A stretch of DNA of 64,000 nt from Pseudoalteromonas viridis (GCF_017742995.1 NZ_CP072425.1:1612001-1676000); one strand, 5' to 3'; shown: positions 9,826-18,982, counted from the stretch's first letter. The notes: generated from the sequence alone by a model not told the origin. Numbers and translations: made by a program.

Positions 9826-10278
9826 ATGCAAGTTATTCTACTAGACAAGATCGCAAACCTAGGTGGCCTAGGTGACCAGGTTTCTGTTAAATCTGGTTTC
9901 GCACGTAACTTCCTTTTCCCTAAGGGCAAGGCAGTTCCTGCAACTAAAGCTAACATCGAAACTTTCGAAGCACGTCGTGCTGAGCTTGAAGCGAAAATCG
10001 CTGAAGAGCTAACTGCTGCACAAGCGCGCGCTGAAAAACTAGAAGCACTTGCAGAAGTGACTCTGGTTTCTAAAGCGGGTGACGAAGGCAAGCTATTCGG
10101 TTCTATCGGTACTCGCGATATCGCCGACGCTATCACAGCAGTAGGTCTGGAAGTTGCTAAGTCAGAAGTTCGTCTGCCTACCGGTACTATCCGTGAGACA
10201 GGTGAGTTCGACGTAACTATCCAACTTCACACTGACGTGACAACAGCTATCAAAGTAATCGTGATCGCTGAAGCTTAA
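9826..10278 (+). CDS. rplI: 50S ribosomal protein L9
   Basis: 150-residue two-domain protein. The N-domain ([19 protein letters not shown], then [13 protein letters not shown]) binds 23S rRNA; a long central helix rich in Ala, Glu and Lys (about 42-78) connects to the C-domain with [15 protein letters not shown]. Last gene of the rpsF operon, followed by a terminator. Confidence 0.98.
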   Translation: MQVILLDKIANLGGLGDQVSVKSGFARNFLFPKGKAVPATKANIETFEARRAELEAKIAEELTAAQARAEKLEALAEVTLVSKAGDEGKLFGSIGTRDIADAITAVGLEVAKSEVRLPTGTIRETGEFDVTIQLHTDVTTAIKVIVIAEA

Positions 10279-10291
10279 TATTATTAAGCAC

Positions 10292-10323
10292 CAACCGCGC
10301 GCATCTGTGCGCGGTTGTATTCC
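10292..10323 (+). terminator. Terminator after rplI
   Basis: CAACCGCGCGC and GCGCGGTTG form a strong GC-rich stem, followed by a short T-containing tract (TATTC). The T run is weak, so termination may be partial. Confidence 0.65.
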
Positions 10324-10688
10324 CAATTCTGAAAGACAATAACAACTCCAATTTTCAGTGTGTGGATCTGATGATTATCGGGATCATCATGGAAGATTTA
10401 CAACACAAGTCGGAAAATTAATCCAAATCAAAACAACGGCGCTCGTAAACGGCTTATAGTCATTACGGGAACAAATGACGCTGATATTTAATGGTCTGAC
10501 CTCATGGTCATTTTAGGTCAATTCACCTGACTGTTATCTCGTGTAAGCGCGTTCCTGTTTTAGCTAATTATATTCTGTGATAGTTTAGTCAACTGTTTTT
10601 ATTACAGGCACTTTTTTTTATTGGTTAAATGTCATACAGTCTTATTAGAGATTAATGACAGCGTTATCATTTAGGTGGGAAACCCAAT
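10324..10688 (+). other. Intergenic region before the pilin cluster
   Basis: 365 bases with no credible gene. It holds an inverted repeat, TGATGAT and ATCATCA with a 7-base spacer (10369-10389), and several GGTC/GACC words around 10490-10530 that could be a regulator site. No sigma-54 promoter with both GG and GC elements is visible. A TAGGTGGG ribosome site precedes the first pilin gene. Confidence 0.5.
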
Positions 10689-11108
10689 ATGCTAAAAACC
10701 TCCAACATGCGTGGATTCACTTTAATTGAGCTGCTGATCGCCATTGCGATCGTCGCTATTCTGGCCAGTGTGGCATTGCCAAACTATGGTGAGTATGTGC
10801 GTGAAAGCAGACGCCTGGATGCACAGCATTTACTGCTGCAAACCAGCGCCACGTTGGAGCGTATTTATTCCCGCAATGGCGGCTACCCCAATGATGAGAC
10901 CTTTCAGGGTCTGCCCGCTGCAGAGCACTACACATTCAGCTACCAGGCGCGTAACAAGCCACAAGGTGCGAACGGTGATTTTCGCAATATGGGCTATATT
11001 TTAAGAGCGACACCTGTGATCAACGGCAGTCAAAGCAGAGACGTGTGTGGGGTGCTGACTCTGGACCACCTTGGCAATCAGGGAGGTAACTTAAATGACT
11101 GTTGGTAA
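10689..11108 (+). CDS. pilE: Type IV pilin-like protein, PilE family
   Basis: Pseudopilin or minor pilin of 139 residues. The class III leader MLKTSNMRG is cut before F10, with the conserved Glu at +5 (FTLIE) and a hydrophobic helix to about residue 35. The later QARNKPQGANGDF and GVLTLDHLGNQGG region and a C-terminal Cys pair (DVCG, DCW) resemble PilE-type minor pilins that close a C-terminal disulfide loop. First gene of five overlapping pilin genes; the stop overlaps the next start by 14 bases. Confidence 0.88.
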   Translation: MLKTSNMRGFTLIELLIAIAIVAILASVALPNYGEYVRESRRLDAQHLLLQTSATLERIYSRNGGYPNDETFQGLPAAEHYTFSYQARNKPQGANGDFRNMGYILRATPVINGSQSRDVCGVLTLDHLGNQGGNLNDCW

Positions 11109-11556
11109 GCATACACAGCGTGGCGTAACGCTGATTGAACTGCTGGTTGTACTGGCTATCATCGCTATTTTAGCTATGGTGGCAGCCCCTTCTTTGATAG
11201 GCCAGATTAAACAGGACCGGGTGAATACCACAGCGAACCAGCTGAGTAGTTTCTATCGTTTTGCGCGCAGTGAAGCGGTCAAACGCGAAGTGCCGGTTAA
11301 GCTGGCGCTGGAGAACAATGACTGGGTCATGAAAGTGGTTGAGCAGGGTCAGGAAGTTACGCTAAGGCGTTTCACGGTGGATCATAACCAGGTTGCGGTC
11401 AACCTGGTTAACAGAACACTGCGCTCGAGCGGTGAACTGAATGCGTTTAGTAACATATTGATCTCAGATAACGATGCGGCAACGGATGACGTGCGTTTGT
11501 GTATTTTACACAGTGGGCAAAGCTGGTTGGGTAAGGCGACAGACAATTGCGCGTAG
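11095..11556 (+). CDS. Minor pilin FimT/GspH-like
   Basis: 153-residue prepilin. Leader MTVGKHTQRG, cut before V11, E15 at +5 and a hydrophobic helix (LLVVLAIIAILAMVAAPSL). The NQLSSFYRFARSEAVKREVPV block is the typical GspH/FimT segment (LxxxLxxARSEAIKRxxxV). Two C-terminal cysteines (RLC, DNCA) could form a disulfide. FimT initiates the pseudopilin tip and binds DNA in some species; here that is only inferred from family. It overlaps both neighbours. Confidence 0.87.
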   Translation: MTVGKHTQRGVTLIELLVVLAIIAILAMVAAPSLIGQIKQDRVNTTANQLSSFYRFARSEAVKREVPVKLALENNDWVMKVVEQGQEVTLRRFTVDHNQVAVNLVNRTLRSSGELNAFSNILISDNDAATDDVRLCILHSGQSWLGKATDNCA

Positions 11557-11942
11557 TTAAAGGGTTTTCATTGCTGGAAGTTATGGTGTCTATGGTCATC
11601 GCAGCCATCGCCCTGCTTGGGCTTGCAGCGGCGCAGATCAAGGCTATGCAGTTTGCGCAAAACAGCTTTAACTACACCATAGCGCTGATCCACGGGCAGA
11701 ATGCGATTGAGCGTATCTGGCCTGATATCTGTCATTATCAGAGCGTGAATACCAGCCTGAATCCCGGTCTTAATCCGACCGCAGCGTGGTTATACCCCAA
11801 TGATCCACGTTTTACGCTGACGCTGCCCAACACTTTTAGCCTGGATATGAGCCTGACCGTGAGCTGGCACGATGAGCGGATGACAGACACCGGTGTGGAC
11901 CAAATTTCTCTGCACGCCAGCTTTGTGAATGCCTGCTTATGA
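11547..11942 (+). CDS. pilV: Minor pilin PilV-like
   Basis: 131-residue prepilin. Leader MRVVKG, cut before F7, E11 at +5 (FSLLE), helix VMVSMVIAAIALLGLAAAQ, then NAIERIWPDI, which fits PilV proteins. The start is TTG at 11547, because no ATG or GTG lies before the leader in this frame and the gene overlaps the FimT-like stop by 10 bases. C-terminal Cys (NACL). It overlaps the next gene by ATGA. Confidence 0.8.
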   Translation: MRVVKGFSLLEVMVSMVIAAIALLGLAAAQIKAMQFAQNSFNYTIALIHGQNAIERIWPDICHYQSVNTSLNPGLNPTAAWLYPNDPRFTLTLPNTFSLDMSLTVSWHDERMTDTGVDQISLHASFVNACL

Positions 11943-12463
11943 ATCGCATGATGAATAACCGCGGATTTACCCTGCTGGAGCTGCTGATTGCACTGTCGAT
12001 TGGCCTGTTCATGCTTGGCGGGATTGCCGTGGCCTATTCAACCATTCGTAGCACCATTGCGATAAACCAGGAGTTGGCACAAGCGCAGGAAGTGATCCGC
12101 TATACCAGCCAATTGATGACCCGCAGTATTAAGCAAACAGCGTCTACGCCGCAGGTTATACAGAATGGTGAGGCATTAGAAGTCAACCAGGTTGCCAATA
12201 CACCGGCCTGCGATGGCAGCGTGCCGGTGGTGAATTATACCGAAACCTTTTCGTTGCTTGATGGCTACTTATTATGTGATGTCAGCTCAGATAACTTACC
12301 TGCCCAGCGCTTATTACGAGGGGTCAATGGGTTAAGCTTTTCGGTCGATGGCCTGATCACGTCCATCACAGTGACGCCCGTAGGCGTGCCCGCACAGTAT
12401 GCTGCGGGGATCCAGATAGACGTGGCTGCGAGCCAGCAAGTGCTCGCGACAGCCAATTGGTGA
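11939..12463 (+). CDS. pilW: Minor pilin PilW-like
   Basis: 174-residue prepilin. Leader MNRMMNNRG, cut before F10, E14 at +5, helix to about 35 with ALSIGLFMLGGIAVAYSTIR, which is typical of PilW. The RYTSQLMTRSIKQTA segment corresponds to the usual R-x-A-x-F-L-x-R-x-I-R block. Two central Cys (PACDGS, YLLCDVS). Shorter than most PilW proteins (about 250 or more), so a reduced form. Confidence 0.8.
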   Translation: MNRMMNNRGFTLLELLIALSIGLFMLGGIAVAYSTIRSTIAINQELAQAQEVIRYTSQLMTRSIKQTASTPQVIQNGEALEVNQVANTPACDGSVPVVNYTETFSLLDGYLLCDVSSDNLPAQRLLRGVNGLSFSVDGLITSITVTPVGVPAQYAAGIQIDVAASQQVLATANW

Positions 12464-12467
12464 CACT

Positions 12468-14210
12468 ATGAAGATGCAGAGTATACGACAACGCGGATTT
12501 ACCCTGATTAAAGTCATGCTACTGAGTTCAGTGGCCAGCGTGGTGGTGTTTGCTGCATTTAAAGATACCCTGGTGCAGGAGCGCCTCAGTGGTAACTACC
12601 AAAAAGACCTGAATGCGCGATTACTGGCTGAAAAGGGCGTGATCGAGCGTGGACAGGCATTAAAAGCGGCACTGACCAATAATCCAAACCTGACACTGGA
12701 ACAGGCCGTGCAGCAGATCGGGGCGGGTCTGGGCAGCGGTGAACTGGATGGCACGAGTTTTGACGCTCAGCTATCAGTCAACGGTAATGAAGTAGCGATT
12801 GCCAGCCTGGGACAGCGTTATGATGATCAGGCCCAGGCGCGCATGATCTCTTACTTTAAATACACGCCTCCCGAGCGCAGCTCTGTTTTCCAAAATGCGG
12901 TTACCGGATGTAAAGGGGTGAATCTGGCAGGCAGTGGCCTGGTCGATAGTTATGACTCCACCCAGGGCAGCTACGAAGAGACCCGCACCAGTAATGGCGA
13001 TGTGCATACGGTGATTGGCGATGCCGATGTGGTGCTAAATGGTCATTCGCCCATTATGGGTGATGTGAAAGCATCGGGGGTATTGTACCTCAAGGGTTCT
13101 TCGCCTGTCGTTGGGACAGTGCAATCCAATACCGGGATAGACATTTCTGCTGGCAGTGGTGTACGGGTCGACGGCGATGTTCTTACACAGGGGTTTGTGA
13201 AACACAACGGCGGACAGATCACGGGGGTATTGCGTGCAAATGGCGATGTCACCATGAAGTGGGGCGCCGAAATTCTTAATCAGAATCGGGCCGAGCTCGA
13301 TATCATGTATGGCGGCAGCGGGCGTTTTCAGAGCAGTCATGTTCAGGATGGACTGCATTATTCAGCTGATCGCTTCAATGTGAACCCCGAGGTTGAAGCG
13401 GTGCGGGTTTACGATCCGAGCTCACCAGATTATGACCCCAATGACCCTGATAAAGAGTGTGACCCACTGGCTTTACCGTTGAATATGCCGACCGTGATCG
13501 ACAGCGATAATAACTACACTGACTTTACGGTTGGCGCGCAGACCGACTATGTGTTTACGCCAGTTGAAGGGCGTTACATTCGGGGCGGCAGCGGCACCTG
13601 GTCATCCAGCCCCGCAGATATCTACTTGTTCCAGCATCTGACGCAAAACCATGGTCAGGGCAATGGCAACAGCGAGTATGTGTTTGGCATGAAAAACATG
13701 AAACTGACCAGTGATGGCACCATTACCATAGAGGGCGGCGATGTGATCTGGCTGGTTGACGGAGACCTGAAGATGACGGGTCACACCAGTATTACCATCA
13801 AAGCGGGCAGCAGCCTGGCAATTTTTGTCACCGGTAAAGTGGAGTTCGGGGCCAGTGCAGTGGTTGTCACAGAGCGCGAAGGACTGACTGAAAGCGGTTT
13901 TCCCAGCCTGAGTATTTTCTCCTCCTACTCGGGTCAAAATGGCATTACAATGCGGGGCGCCAGTTCAATCTATGCGGTTGTTTACGCGCCGGTGACCAGT
14001 ATCGCCATGCGCGGCAGTGGTCAGTTTTATGGCACCATTCGTGGCGCAACCATAGATGCCACGGGCGGCAGCGGCGTGCACTTTGATGAGGCGCTGAAAA
14101 ATTTTAACCTTGGTAATGGCGGCGTCACCACACCTGCGAAACTGGAGTTTATGGGCTGGCGTTTTGAATCTGGTGAGGACTATCAAGCCCCGGATGAAGA
14201 GGAAGAGTAA
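12468..14210 (+). CDS. PilX-like prepilin with a large beta-rich C-terminal domain (DUF7305-like)
   Basis: 580 residues, about three times the usual PilX length. Leader MKMQSIRQRG then F11; the helix is followed by VQERLSGNYQKDLNARLLAEKG (34-56), which corresponds to the MQEKMAGNxxDRxxAxQAAE signature of PilX. The usual Glu at +5 is Lys (K15). From 185 to 285 and again from 430 to 545 the protein is built of Gly, Val, Asp-rich strands (GDV, GSG, GDL repeats) like a bactofilin or beta-helix, as in DUF7305 proteins. Between them lies an Asp-rich stretch (316-332) that could bind calcium. The C-terminus is acidic (DEEEE). It closes the pilin cluster, where PilY1 would normally follow but is absent. 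Function as tip or adhesin is inference. Confidence 0.75.
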   Translation: MKMQSIRQRGFTLIKVMLLSSVASVVVFAAFKDTLVQERLSGNYQKDLNARLLAEKGVIERGQALKAALTNNPNLTLEQAVQQIGAGLGSGELDGTSFDAQLSVNGNEVAIASLGQRYDDQAQARMISYFKYTPPERSSVFQNAVTGCKGVNLAGSGLVDSYDSTQGSYEETRTSNGDVHTVIGDADVVLNGHSPIMGDVKASGVLYLKGSSPVVGTVQSNTGIDISAGSGVRVDGDVLTQGFVKHNGGQITGVLRANGDVTMKWGAEILNQNRAELDIMYGGSGRFQSSHVQDGLHYSADRFNVNPEVEAVRVYDPSSPDYDPNDPDKECDPLALPLNMPTVIDSDNNYTDFTVGAQTDYVFTPVEGRYIRGGSGTWSSSPADIYLFQHLTQNHGQGNGNSEYVFGMKNMKLTSDGTITIEGGDVIWLVDGDLKMTGHTSITIKAGSSLAIFVTGKVEFGASAVVVTEREGLTESGFPSLSIFSSYSGQNGITMRGASSIYAVVYAPVTSIAMRGSGQFYGTIRGATIDATGGSGVHFDEALKNFNLGNGGVTTPAKLEFMGWRFESGEDYQAPDEEEE

Positions 14211-14251
14211 CGCGTCTGTCTGCCATTAAGAAAAAATTTTCCCGCCCGTTT

Positions 14252-14278
14252 AAACCTTTCTCTATTTCCCTCGCGTCT
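14252..14278 (+). promoter_or_regulatory. Candidate ECF-type promoter
   Basis: AAACC (14252-14256), 17 bases, CGTCT (14274-14278). The AAC-type -35 and CGTC-type -10 with 16-17 base spacing are typical of ECF sigma promoters. Because it lies 87 bases before an ECF sigma gene, self-activation is likely. Not tested against background frequency. Confidence 0.5.
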
Positions 14279-14364
14279 TATCCTGCAAACATCACATTAT
14301 CGGGTTACTTTCTTTATGGCACCTGATATGTCACGATGATGGCTCGGCAACGAGGGAATACTCT

Positions 14365-14916
14365 ATGATAATCAATGCCAAAGAGGCATTTAACCCAGAT
14401 ACGATTGAGCGGTTAGTGCAGCGCGCCCAGCAAGGCGAGCAGGCGGCCTTTGAGCAGCTTTATCAGCAGTGTTATCGCAGGGTCTTTGGCTTGTGTTTAC
14501 GTTTGCTTGCCGATCAGGCCCATGCGGAAGACGCGACGCAGGAAGTGTTTGTTCAGCTTTGGCACAAAATTGCTCAGTTTCAGGGGCAGTCAAAGTTTAC
14601 AACCTGGCTTCACAGTGTGACATCCAATGTGGCGATCAGCTATATACGTAAGCAAAAGAACTGGCTGCAAAAAGTCGTGAGCCTCGAGGACAGTGGCATG
14701 GAGCAAGCCGAAATAATGCAATGTCAGTCACTCAATGGACTCGATAAGCTGATCTTACGTTTACCAGAGCGCGCACGTCTGGTGTTTGTCCTGCATGCGG
14801 TAGAAGGGTATCGCCATGAAGAAGTGGCAGGTATGTTGAATATGGCGGTGGGCTCAAGTAAGTCACAGTTTCACCGAGCCAGGAAATTGTTACAGGAGTG
14901 GTATGACAATGAGTAA
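14365..14916 (+). CDS. RNA polymerase sigma factor, ECF subfamily
   Basis: 183 residues with only regions 2 and 4. Region 2 runs about 28-96 with the core-binding segment DATQEVFVQLW (56-66) and the -10 recognition part FTTWLHSVTSNVAISYIRK. Region 4 starts at LPERARLVFVLHAVEGYRHEEVA (133-155) and ends with the helix-turn-helix GMLNMAVGSSKSQFHRARK. No C-terminal SnoaL or TPR extension. The next gene overlaps it by 14 bases and has one membrane helix, as expected for a partner anti-sigma factor. Confidence 0.93.
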   Translation: MIINAKEAFNPDTIERLVQRAQQGEQAAFEQLYQQCYRRVFGLCLRLLADQAHAEDATQEVFVQLWHKIAQFQGQSKFTTWLHSVTSNVAISYIRKQKNWLQKVVSLEDSGMEQAEIMQCQSLNGLDKLILRLPERARLVFVLHAVEGYRHEEVAGMLNMAVGSSKSQFHRARKLLQEWYDNE

Positions 14917-15394
14917 ACCAACATTCGAGCAGTTTCTGAAACAACAGCTGCCGCGACAACAAGATCAGGATCAATTGCCAGAGCCGCAAAGAGACTTATG
15001 GCAGGGCATTGAGAACGCCATCAATATGCCAGACTCGGTGTCGCGTACTCGCAGCCCCTGGATAAAGCTGGCAGGCGTCGCTGCCTGTGTGTCGGCTGGA
15101 TTGCTGAGTTGGCAGGTGATTATGACCCAGCCGAAACAAGACACAATGGCACATATGAGCGCTTTTTTTGAGCAGGAAAAACAGACGCTGCTGGTCAAGT
15201 ACGAAGCACAACCTGCGCTGACCAAAGACTGGCAGGGACCATTACAGGAATTGGAAGAAGCAGAGCAGGCCATTAAGCTGGCACTGATGAAGGACCCGGA
15301 AAATGCAGCTCTGCTCAAAATGCTGGCACAGGTTTACCAGCAGCAGTTAGATTTAATCACTAAGGTACATCAGCCCCAGTGGCAACAGATTTAG
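14903..15394 (+). CDS. Probable membrane anti-sigma factor
   Basis: 163 residues, no sequence family recognised. About 50 cytoplasmic residues (Gln-rich, LWQGIENAIN) precede one predicted membrane helix at about 54-72 (IKLAGVAACVSAGLLSWQV), then a periplasmic part with a helical Glu-Ala-rich segment. There is no HxxxCxxC zinc motif, so it is not a classical ZAS anti-sigma protein. Assignment rests on the overlap with the ECF gene and on topology. An ATG two codons downstream (14909) is an alternative start. Confidence 0.55.
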   Translation: MTMSKPTFEQFLKQQLPRQQDQDQLPEPQRDLWQGIENAINMPDSVSRTRSPWIKLAGVAACVSAGLLSWQVIMTQPKQDTMAHMSAFFEQEKQTLLVKYEAQPALTKDWQGPLQELEEAEQAIKLALMKDPENAALLKMLAQVYQQQLDLITKVHQPQWQQI

Positions 15395-15403
15395 GAGAGA
15401 AGC

Positions 15404-16345
15404 ATGAAAGCAATCATAGTAGGACTGGCCGCGCTGCCGCTGTTTGCCCTGGCAGGTGACAAAATTGATGAGCAAATCCAGGTACCGCTGGATGGCAAAG
15501 TGGTCATTGAAAACCAGCGAGGCAAGGTCACCATTAAATCATGGGATAAGCCAAGCTTTAAGGTCAGCGGAGAACTCGATGAACTGGCCGAAGGGTATAC
15601 GCTGGAAACGCAGGGTAATGTGACCGAATTTATCGTCAAAATGCCGCGCCGCACCAAGAGCTGGAACAACCAGCGAGATGGCTCACGGCTCACCATTTAC
15701 ATGCCTAAGCAAAGTGAACTCGACTTTGAAGGCGTGAGTGTCGATGTGAATGTCAGTGATTTCAGTGCCGGGGTGGCGGTAACCACAGTCAATGGAGACA
15801 TTGAGGCGAATCAGCTCAGTGGTAAAGTTGAGCTGGAAACCGTGAACGGCGACATTGAAGGCAAAGAGTTATCGGGCAATATTCGTTATGAAACGGTCAA
15901 TGGGGATATTGAAGACATGGCGTCCAGCGGCAAGCTGCGCTTTAACGCCGTAAATGGCGGCATTGAGAGCATGACACAGGCCAACGATATTCGGGTAGAA
16001 AACGTCAATGGCGAAGTCGACTTTGACATTGCCAGCCTGAAAGATTTACGTATGAGCACCGTCAACGGCGAGATCAACGTACGCCTCAGAGCGCTGGAGA
16101 AAGGAGCCAATGTCCGCTTTGAGTCAGTCAGTGGCGACGTCGACTTTTACTTCCCGGCTGAGCTGTCCGCACGCTTTGACATTGACGCCCATGCTGGCGG
16201 GCGGATCATCAATGAACTGTCTGCAGACAAAGAGAAAAAAGCCAAATATGGGCCATCCCGGGAGCTGGAATTTGTCATCAAAGACGGGGATGTGGATGTG
16301 GAGATAGATACCGTCAGCGGACGCGTCACTTTAAAGAAATTGTGA
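15404..16345 (+). CDS. Secreted DUF4097-like repeat protein
   Basis: 313 residues with a signal peptide (about 1-17, MKAIIVGLAALPLFALA). Repeats of V-N-G-[DEG]-[IV] occur at residues 129, 147, 165, 183, 201 and 220, followed by a VSGDVD at 242 and VSGRVT at the end, each 18-22 residues apart; this is the beta-helix pattern of DUF4097 proteins. The C-terminal part (IDTVSGRVTLKKL) completes it. Nine bases after the anti-sigma gene, so probably in one operon with the ECF factor. DUF4097 proteins are often found with ECF modules; the biochemical role is unknown. Confidence 0.8.
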   Translation: MKAIIVGLAALPLFALAGDKIDEQIQVPLDGKVVIENQRGKVTIKSWDKPSFKVSGELDELAEGYTLETQGNVTEFIVKMPRRTKSWNNQRDGSRLTIYMPKQSELDFEGVSVDVNVSDFSAGVAVTTVNGDIEANQLSGKVELETVNGDIEGKELSGNIRYETVNGDIEDMASSGKLRFNAVNGGIESMTQANDIRVENVNGEVDFDIASLKDLRMSTVNGEINVRLRALEKGANVRFESVSGDVDFYFPAELSARFDIDAHAGGRIINELSADKEKKAKYGPSRELEFVIKDGDVDVEIDTVSGRVTLKKL

Positions 16346-16353
16346 TGCTGAGT

Positions 16354-16376
16354 GGGGCGCTGCATATGCGCGCCCC
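16354..16376 (+). terminator. Hairpin after the ECF operon
   Basis: GGGGCGC and GCGCCCC form a seven-pair stem with a nine-base loop, 9 bases after the stop codon. No T run follows, so this is a weak or Rho-aided terminator at best. Confidence 0.4.
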
Positions 16377-16464
16377 GAGGAAGGCATTCAGCTCATAATC
16401 AAGATTCATTTCCACCCCAATTGCGTATACAATAACAGGTCCGTCCCTTAGTGTTTGTAGTGAT

Positions 16465-17845
16465 ATGGCGAAACCTGATCAACAAGTCGATACCCTGAAA
16501 GTTCCCCCCCCATTCCATCGAGGCTGAGCAGTCTGTGCTTGGCGGACTCATGCTTGATAACCAGGCGTTTGACAGAGTGGCGGAGCTGGTCGTCGCGCAG
16601 GATTTTTATACCCGCACTCATAAGCTGATATTTGAGGCTATGACCAAACTGGTCGAGGCCAGTCAGCCGATTGACCTAATCACTATTTCGGAAAACCTGG
16701 AAAAGAACAACCAGCTGGACACCGTAGGTGGCTTTGCTTATCTGGCTGAGATTGCGAAAAACACTCCCAGTGCGGCGAACATAGATGCCTATGCCAGCAT
16801 TGTCCGCGAGCGTGCGGTGGTCCGTGAAATGATCACCGTTGCCAATGAAATCGCCGAGGCGGGTTTTAACCCGGAAGGACGCGACAGCCACGAATTACTG
16901 GATCTGGCGGAAAGTAAGGTATTCAAAATCGCTGAGCAGCGCACCAAGAGTACCGAAGGTCCCCAGAGCATCCACAGCATTCTCGAAAAAACCGTCGATA
17001 AAATCGAAGAGCTTTACCAGTCGCCGCAGGACGGTGTCACCGGGGTGAGCACGGGCTATTCCGACCTTGACCAAATGACCGCAGGCCTGCAACCGTCAGA
17101 CCTGATCATCGTCGCGGCACGTCCGTCGATGGGTAAAACCACCTTTGCGATGAACCTGGCTGAGCATGCGGCGATGACACAAGACAAGCCGGTGCTTATC
17201 TACTCACTGGAGATGCCCTCGGAGCAGATCATGATGAGGATGCTGGCTTCACTGGGCCGGATCAACCAGACCAAAGTACGGACCGGTCAATTGGACGATG
17301 ACGACTGGGCGCGTTTGTCTTCAACCATGGGCCTGCTGATGGAAAAGGGCCAAATGTACATCGATGATGCCTCGGGTCTGACACCGACCGATGTGCGCTC
17401 AAGAGCGCGGCGGATTGCGCGGGATCACGGCGGGATCAGCATGATCATGGTGGATTATTTGCAGCTGATGCGAGTCCCCAGTTTATCGGACAACCGGACC
17501 TTAGAAATCGCCGAGATATCTCGTTCACTTAAGGCACTGGCAAAAGAACTGCAGTGTCCGGTGATAGCCCTGTCGCAGCTTAACCGTACACTGGAACAAC
17601 GGGCAGACAAGCGCCCGGTTAACTCGGACTTACGTGAATCGGGGTCTATCGAGCAGGATGCCGACTTAATCATGTTTATCTACCGGGATGAAGTGTATAA
17701 CGACGACAGCCCGGATAAAGGCGTTGCAGAAATTATTATCGGTAAACAGCGTAATGGTCCAATTGGTAAGGTTAGGTTAACCTTCCAGGGGCAATTCTCT
17801 CGGTTCGACAATTATGCCGGTCCTGCTGTGGATGACGAATACTAA
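16465..17845 (+). CDS. dnaB: Replicative DNA helicase DnaB, reading frame broken by one extra C
   Basis: Hexameric 5'-3' helicase of the replication fork. The ATG at 16465 starts MAKPDQQVDTLKV, then an eight-C run (16504-16511) shifts the frame and TGA stops it at 16525. With seven C the frame would read VPPHSIEAEQSVLGGLMLD, matching E. coli DnaB exactly; that frame continues in the sequence to 17845. The N-terminal domain is about 20-120, linker to 180, and the RecA-like domain has Walker A ARPSMGKTTF and the MVDYLQLM B-motif region. Since dnaB is essential, a sequencing error in the homopolymer is most likely. Restart at GTG 16535 would lose about 23 residues. Confidence 0.9.
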
Positions 17846-17893
17846 GGTATTCGTCCTTTGTGATTGACTCGGCAGCCTGAATTAGGAGTAAGT

Positions 17894-18982
17894 ATGCGCC
17901 TGGCAACCGCCGAAATTAACCTCGCGGCATTAAATTATAATTTAAAACGGATCAAGGCATTGGCACCTGGTGCCCGGGTAATGGCTGTGCTCAAGGCCAA
18001 TGCCTACGGCCATGGTCTGGTCAAGATTGCGCAGCATCTTAGTGACGCAGATGCCTTTGCGGTTGCTCGCATTGATGAAGCGCTGGCACTGCGCGCCGGC
18101 GGCCTCACTAAGCCCATCGTGTTGCTTGAAGGTTTTTTTGACCGCGCAGACTTACCCATTCTTATCGCCAACAACTTTGAAACCATCATTCACGATGAAA
18201 ACCAGCTGCGGGCCATCGAAACCAGTCAGCTCGATGCTCGTCTGTCTGTGTGGCTAAAGGTTGATACAGGCATGCACAGACTGGGGATTGAGCCTGAGCA
18301 GTTTGAGGCTTTTTATCAGCGCCTTAAAGGCTGTGACAATGTTGATCCTAAAATTAAGCTGATGACCCATTTTTCCTGTGCCGATGATACTAACAGCCCC
18401 CAAACACGCCAGCAAATTGAGGCGTTTGAGCGCCTGGTGGCGGATAAACCCGAAGCCAGATGCCTCGCCAATTCGGCAGGTGTACTTGGCTGGCCGCAGT
18501 CTCATGGCGACTGGATCCGCCCAGGTTTGATGATGTACGGTGTCTCGCCCATGCTCAATCGGGTAGGCCCTGAGCATGGCCTGAAGCCGGTAATGCGGTT
18601 AACGACTCGGGTGATTGCCATCAAGACAATCGCTGCTGGCGAGAAAGTGGGGTATGGTGGGCGTTGGCAGAGCCAGCACAAAACACAACTGGCGGTTGTG
18701 GCCATGGGCTATGGTGATGGTTACCCGCGTAATGCACGGTGTGGCACCCCTGTGGTGATCAGAGATAAACGCTATGGCATTGTCGGGGCTGTGTCTATGG
18801 ATATGATCACGGTCGACATCGGCACTAATCCGGATGGGATTGCAGTAGGCGATCAGGTTGAGATGTGGGGGCCTGCGCTACCCGTGGAAGAGGTGGCTGC
18901 CTGTGCAGGCACCATTCCTTATGAATTGCTTTGTAACGTGACACCCAGAGTCAGTTACGAGTACCTTGCGCCATCGGACTAG
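17894..18982 (+). CDS. alr: Alanine racemase
   Basis: PLP enzyme giving D-alanine for peptidoglycan. The PLP lysine is K34 in AVLKANAYGHG; the family blocks LKVDTGMHRLG, RPGLMMYGVSP and VGYGGRW (catalytic Tyr) follow. I chose the ATG at 17894, six bases after TAGGAG, giving 362 residues; a start 30 bases earlier is in frame but lies in the space behind dnaB and has no ribosome site. Same order dnaB-alr as in E. coli. Confidence 0.95.
   Translation: MRLATAEINLAALNYNLKRIKALAPGARVMAVLKANAYGHGLVKIAQHLSDADAFAVARIDEALALRAGGLTKPIVLLEGFFDRADLPILIANNFETIIHDENQLRAIETSQLDARLSVWLKVDTGMHRLGIEPEQFEAFYQRLKGCDNVDPKIKLMTHFSCADDTNSPQTRQQIEAFERLVADKPEARCLANSAGVLGWPQSHGDWIRPGLMMYGVSPMLNRVGPEHGLKPVMRLTTRVIAIKTIAAGEKVGYGGRWQSQHKTQLAVVAMGYGDGYPRNARCGTPVVIRDKRYGIVGAVSMDMITVDIGTNPDGIAVGDQVEMWGPALPVEEVAACAGTIPYELLCNVTPRVSYEYLAPSD

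Noticed and set aside
10600..10625. Sigma-54 promoter before the pilin genes (GGCAC present)
   Set aside because: The -12 GC element is missing at the required distance; only a T run is there.
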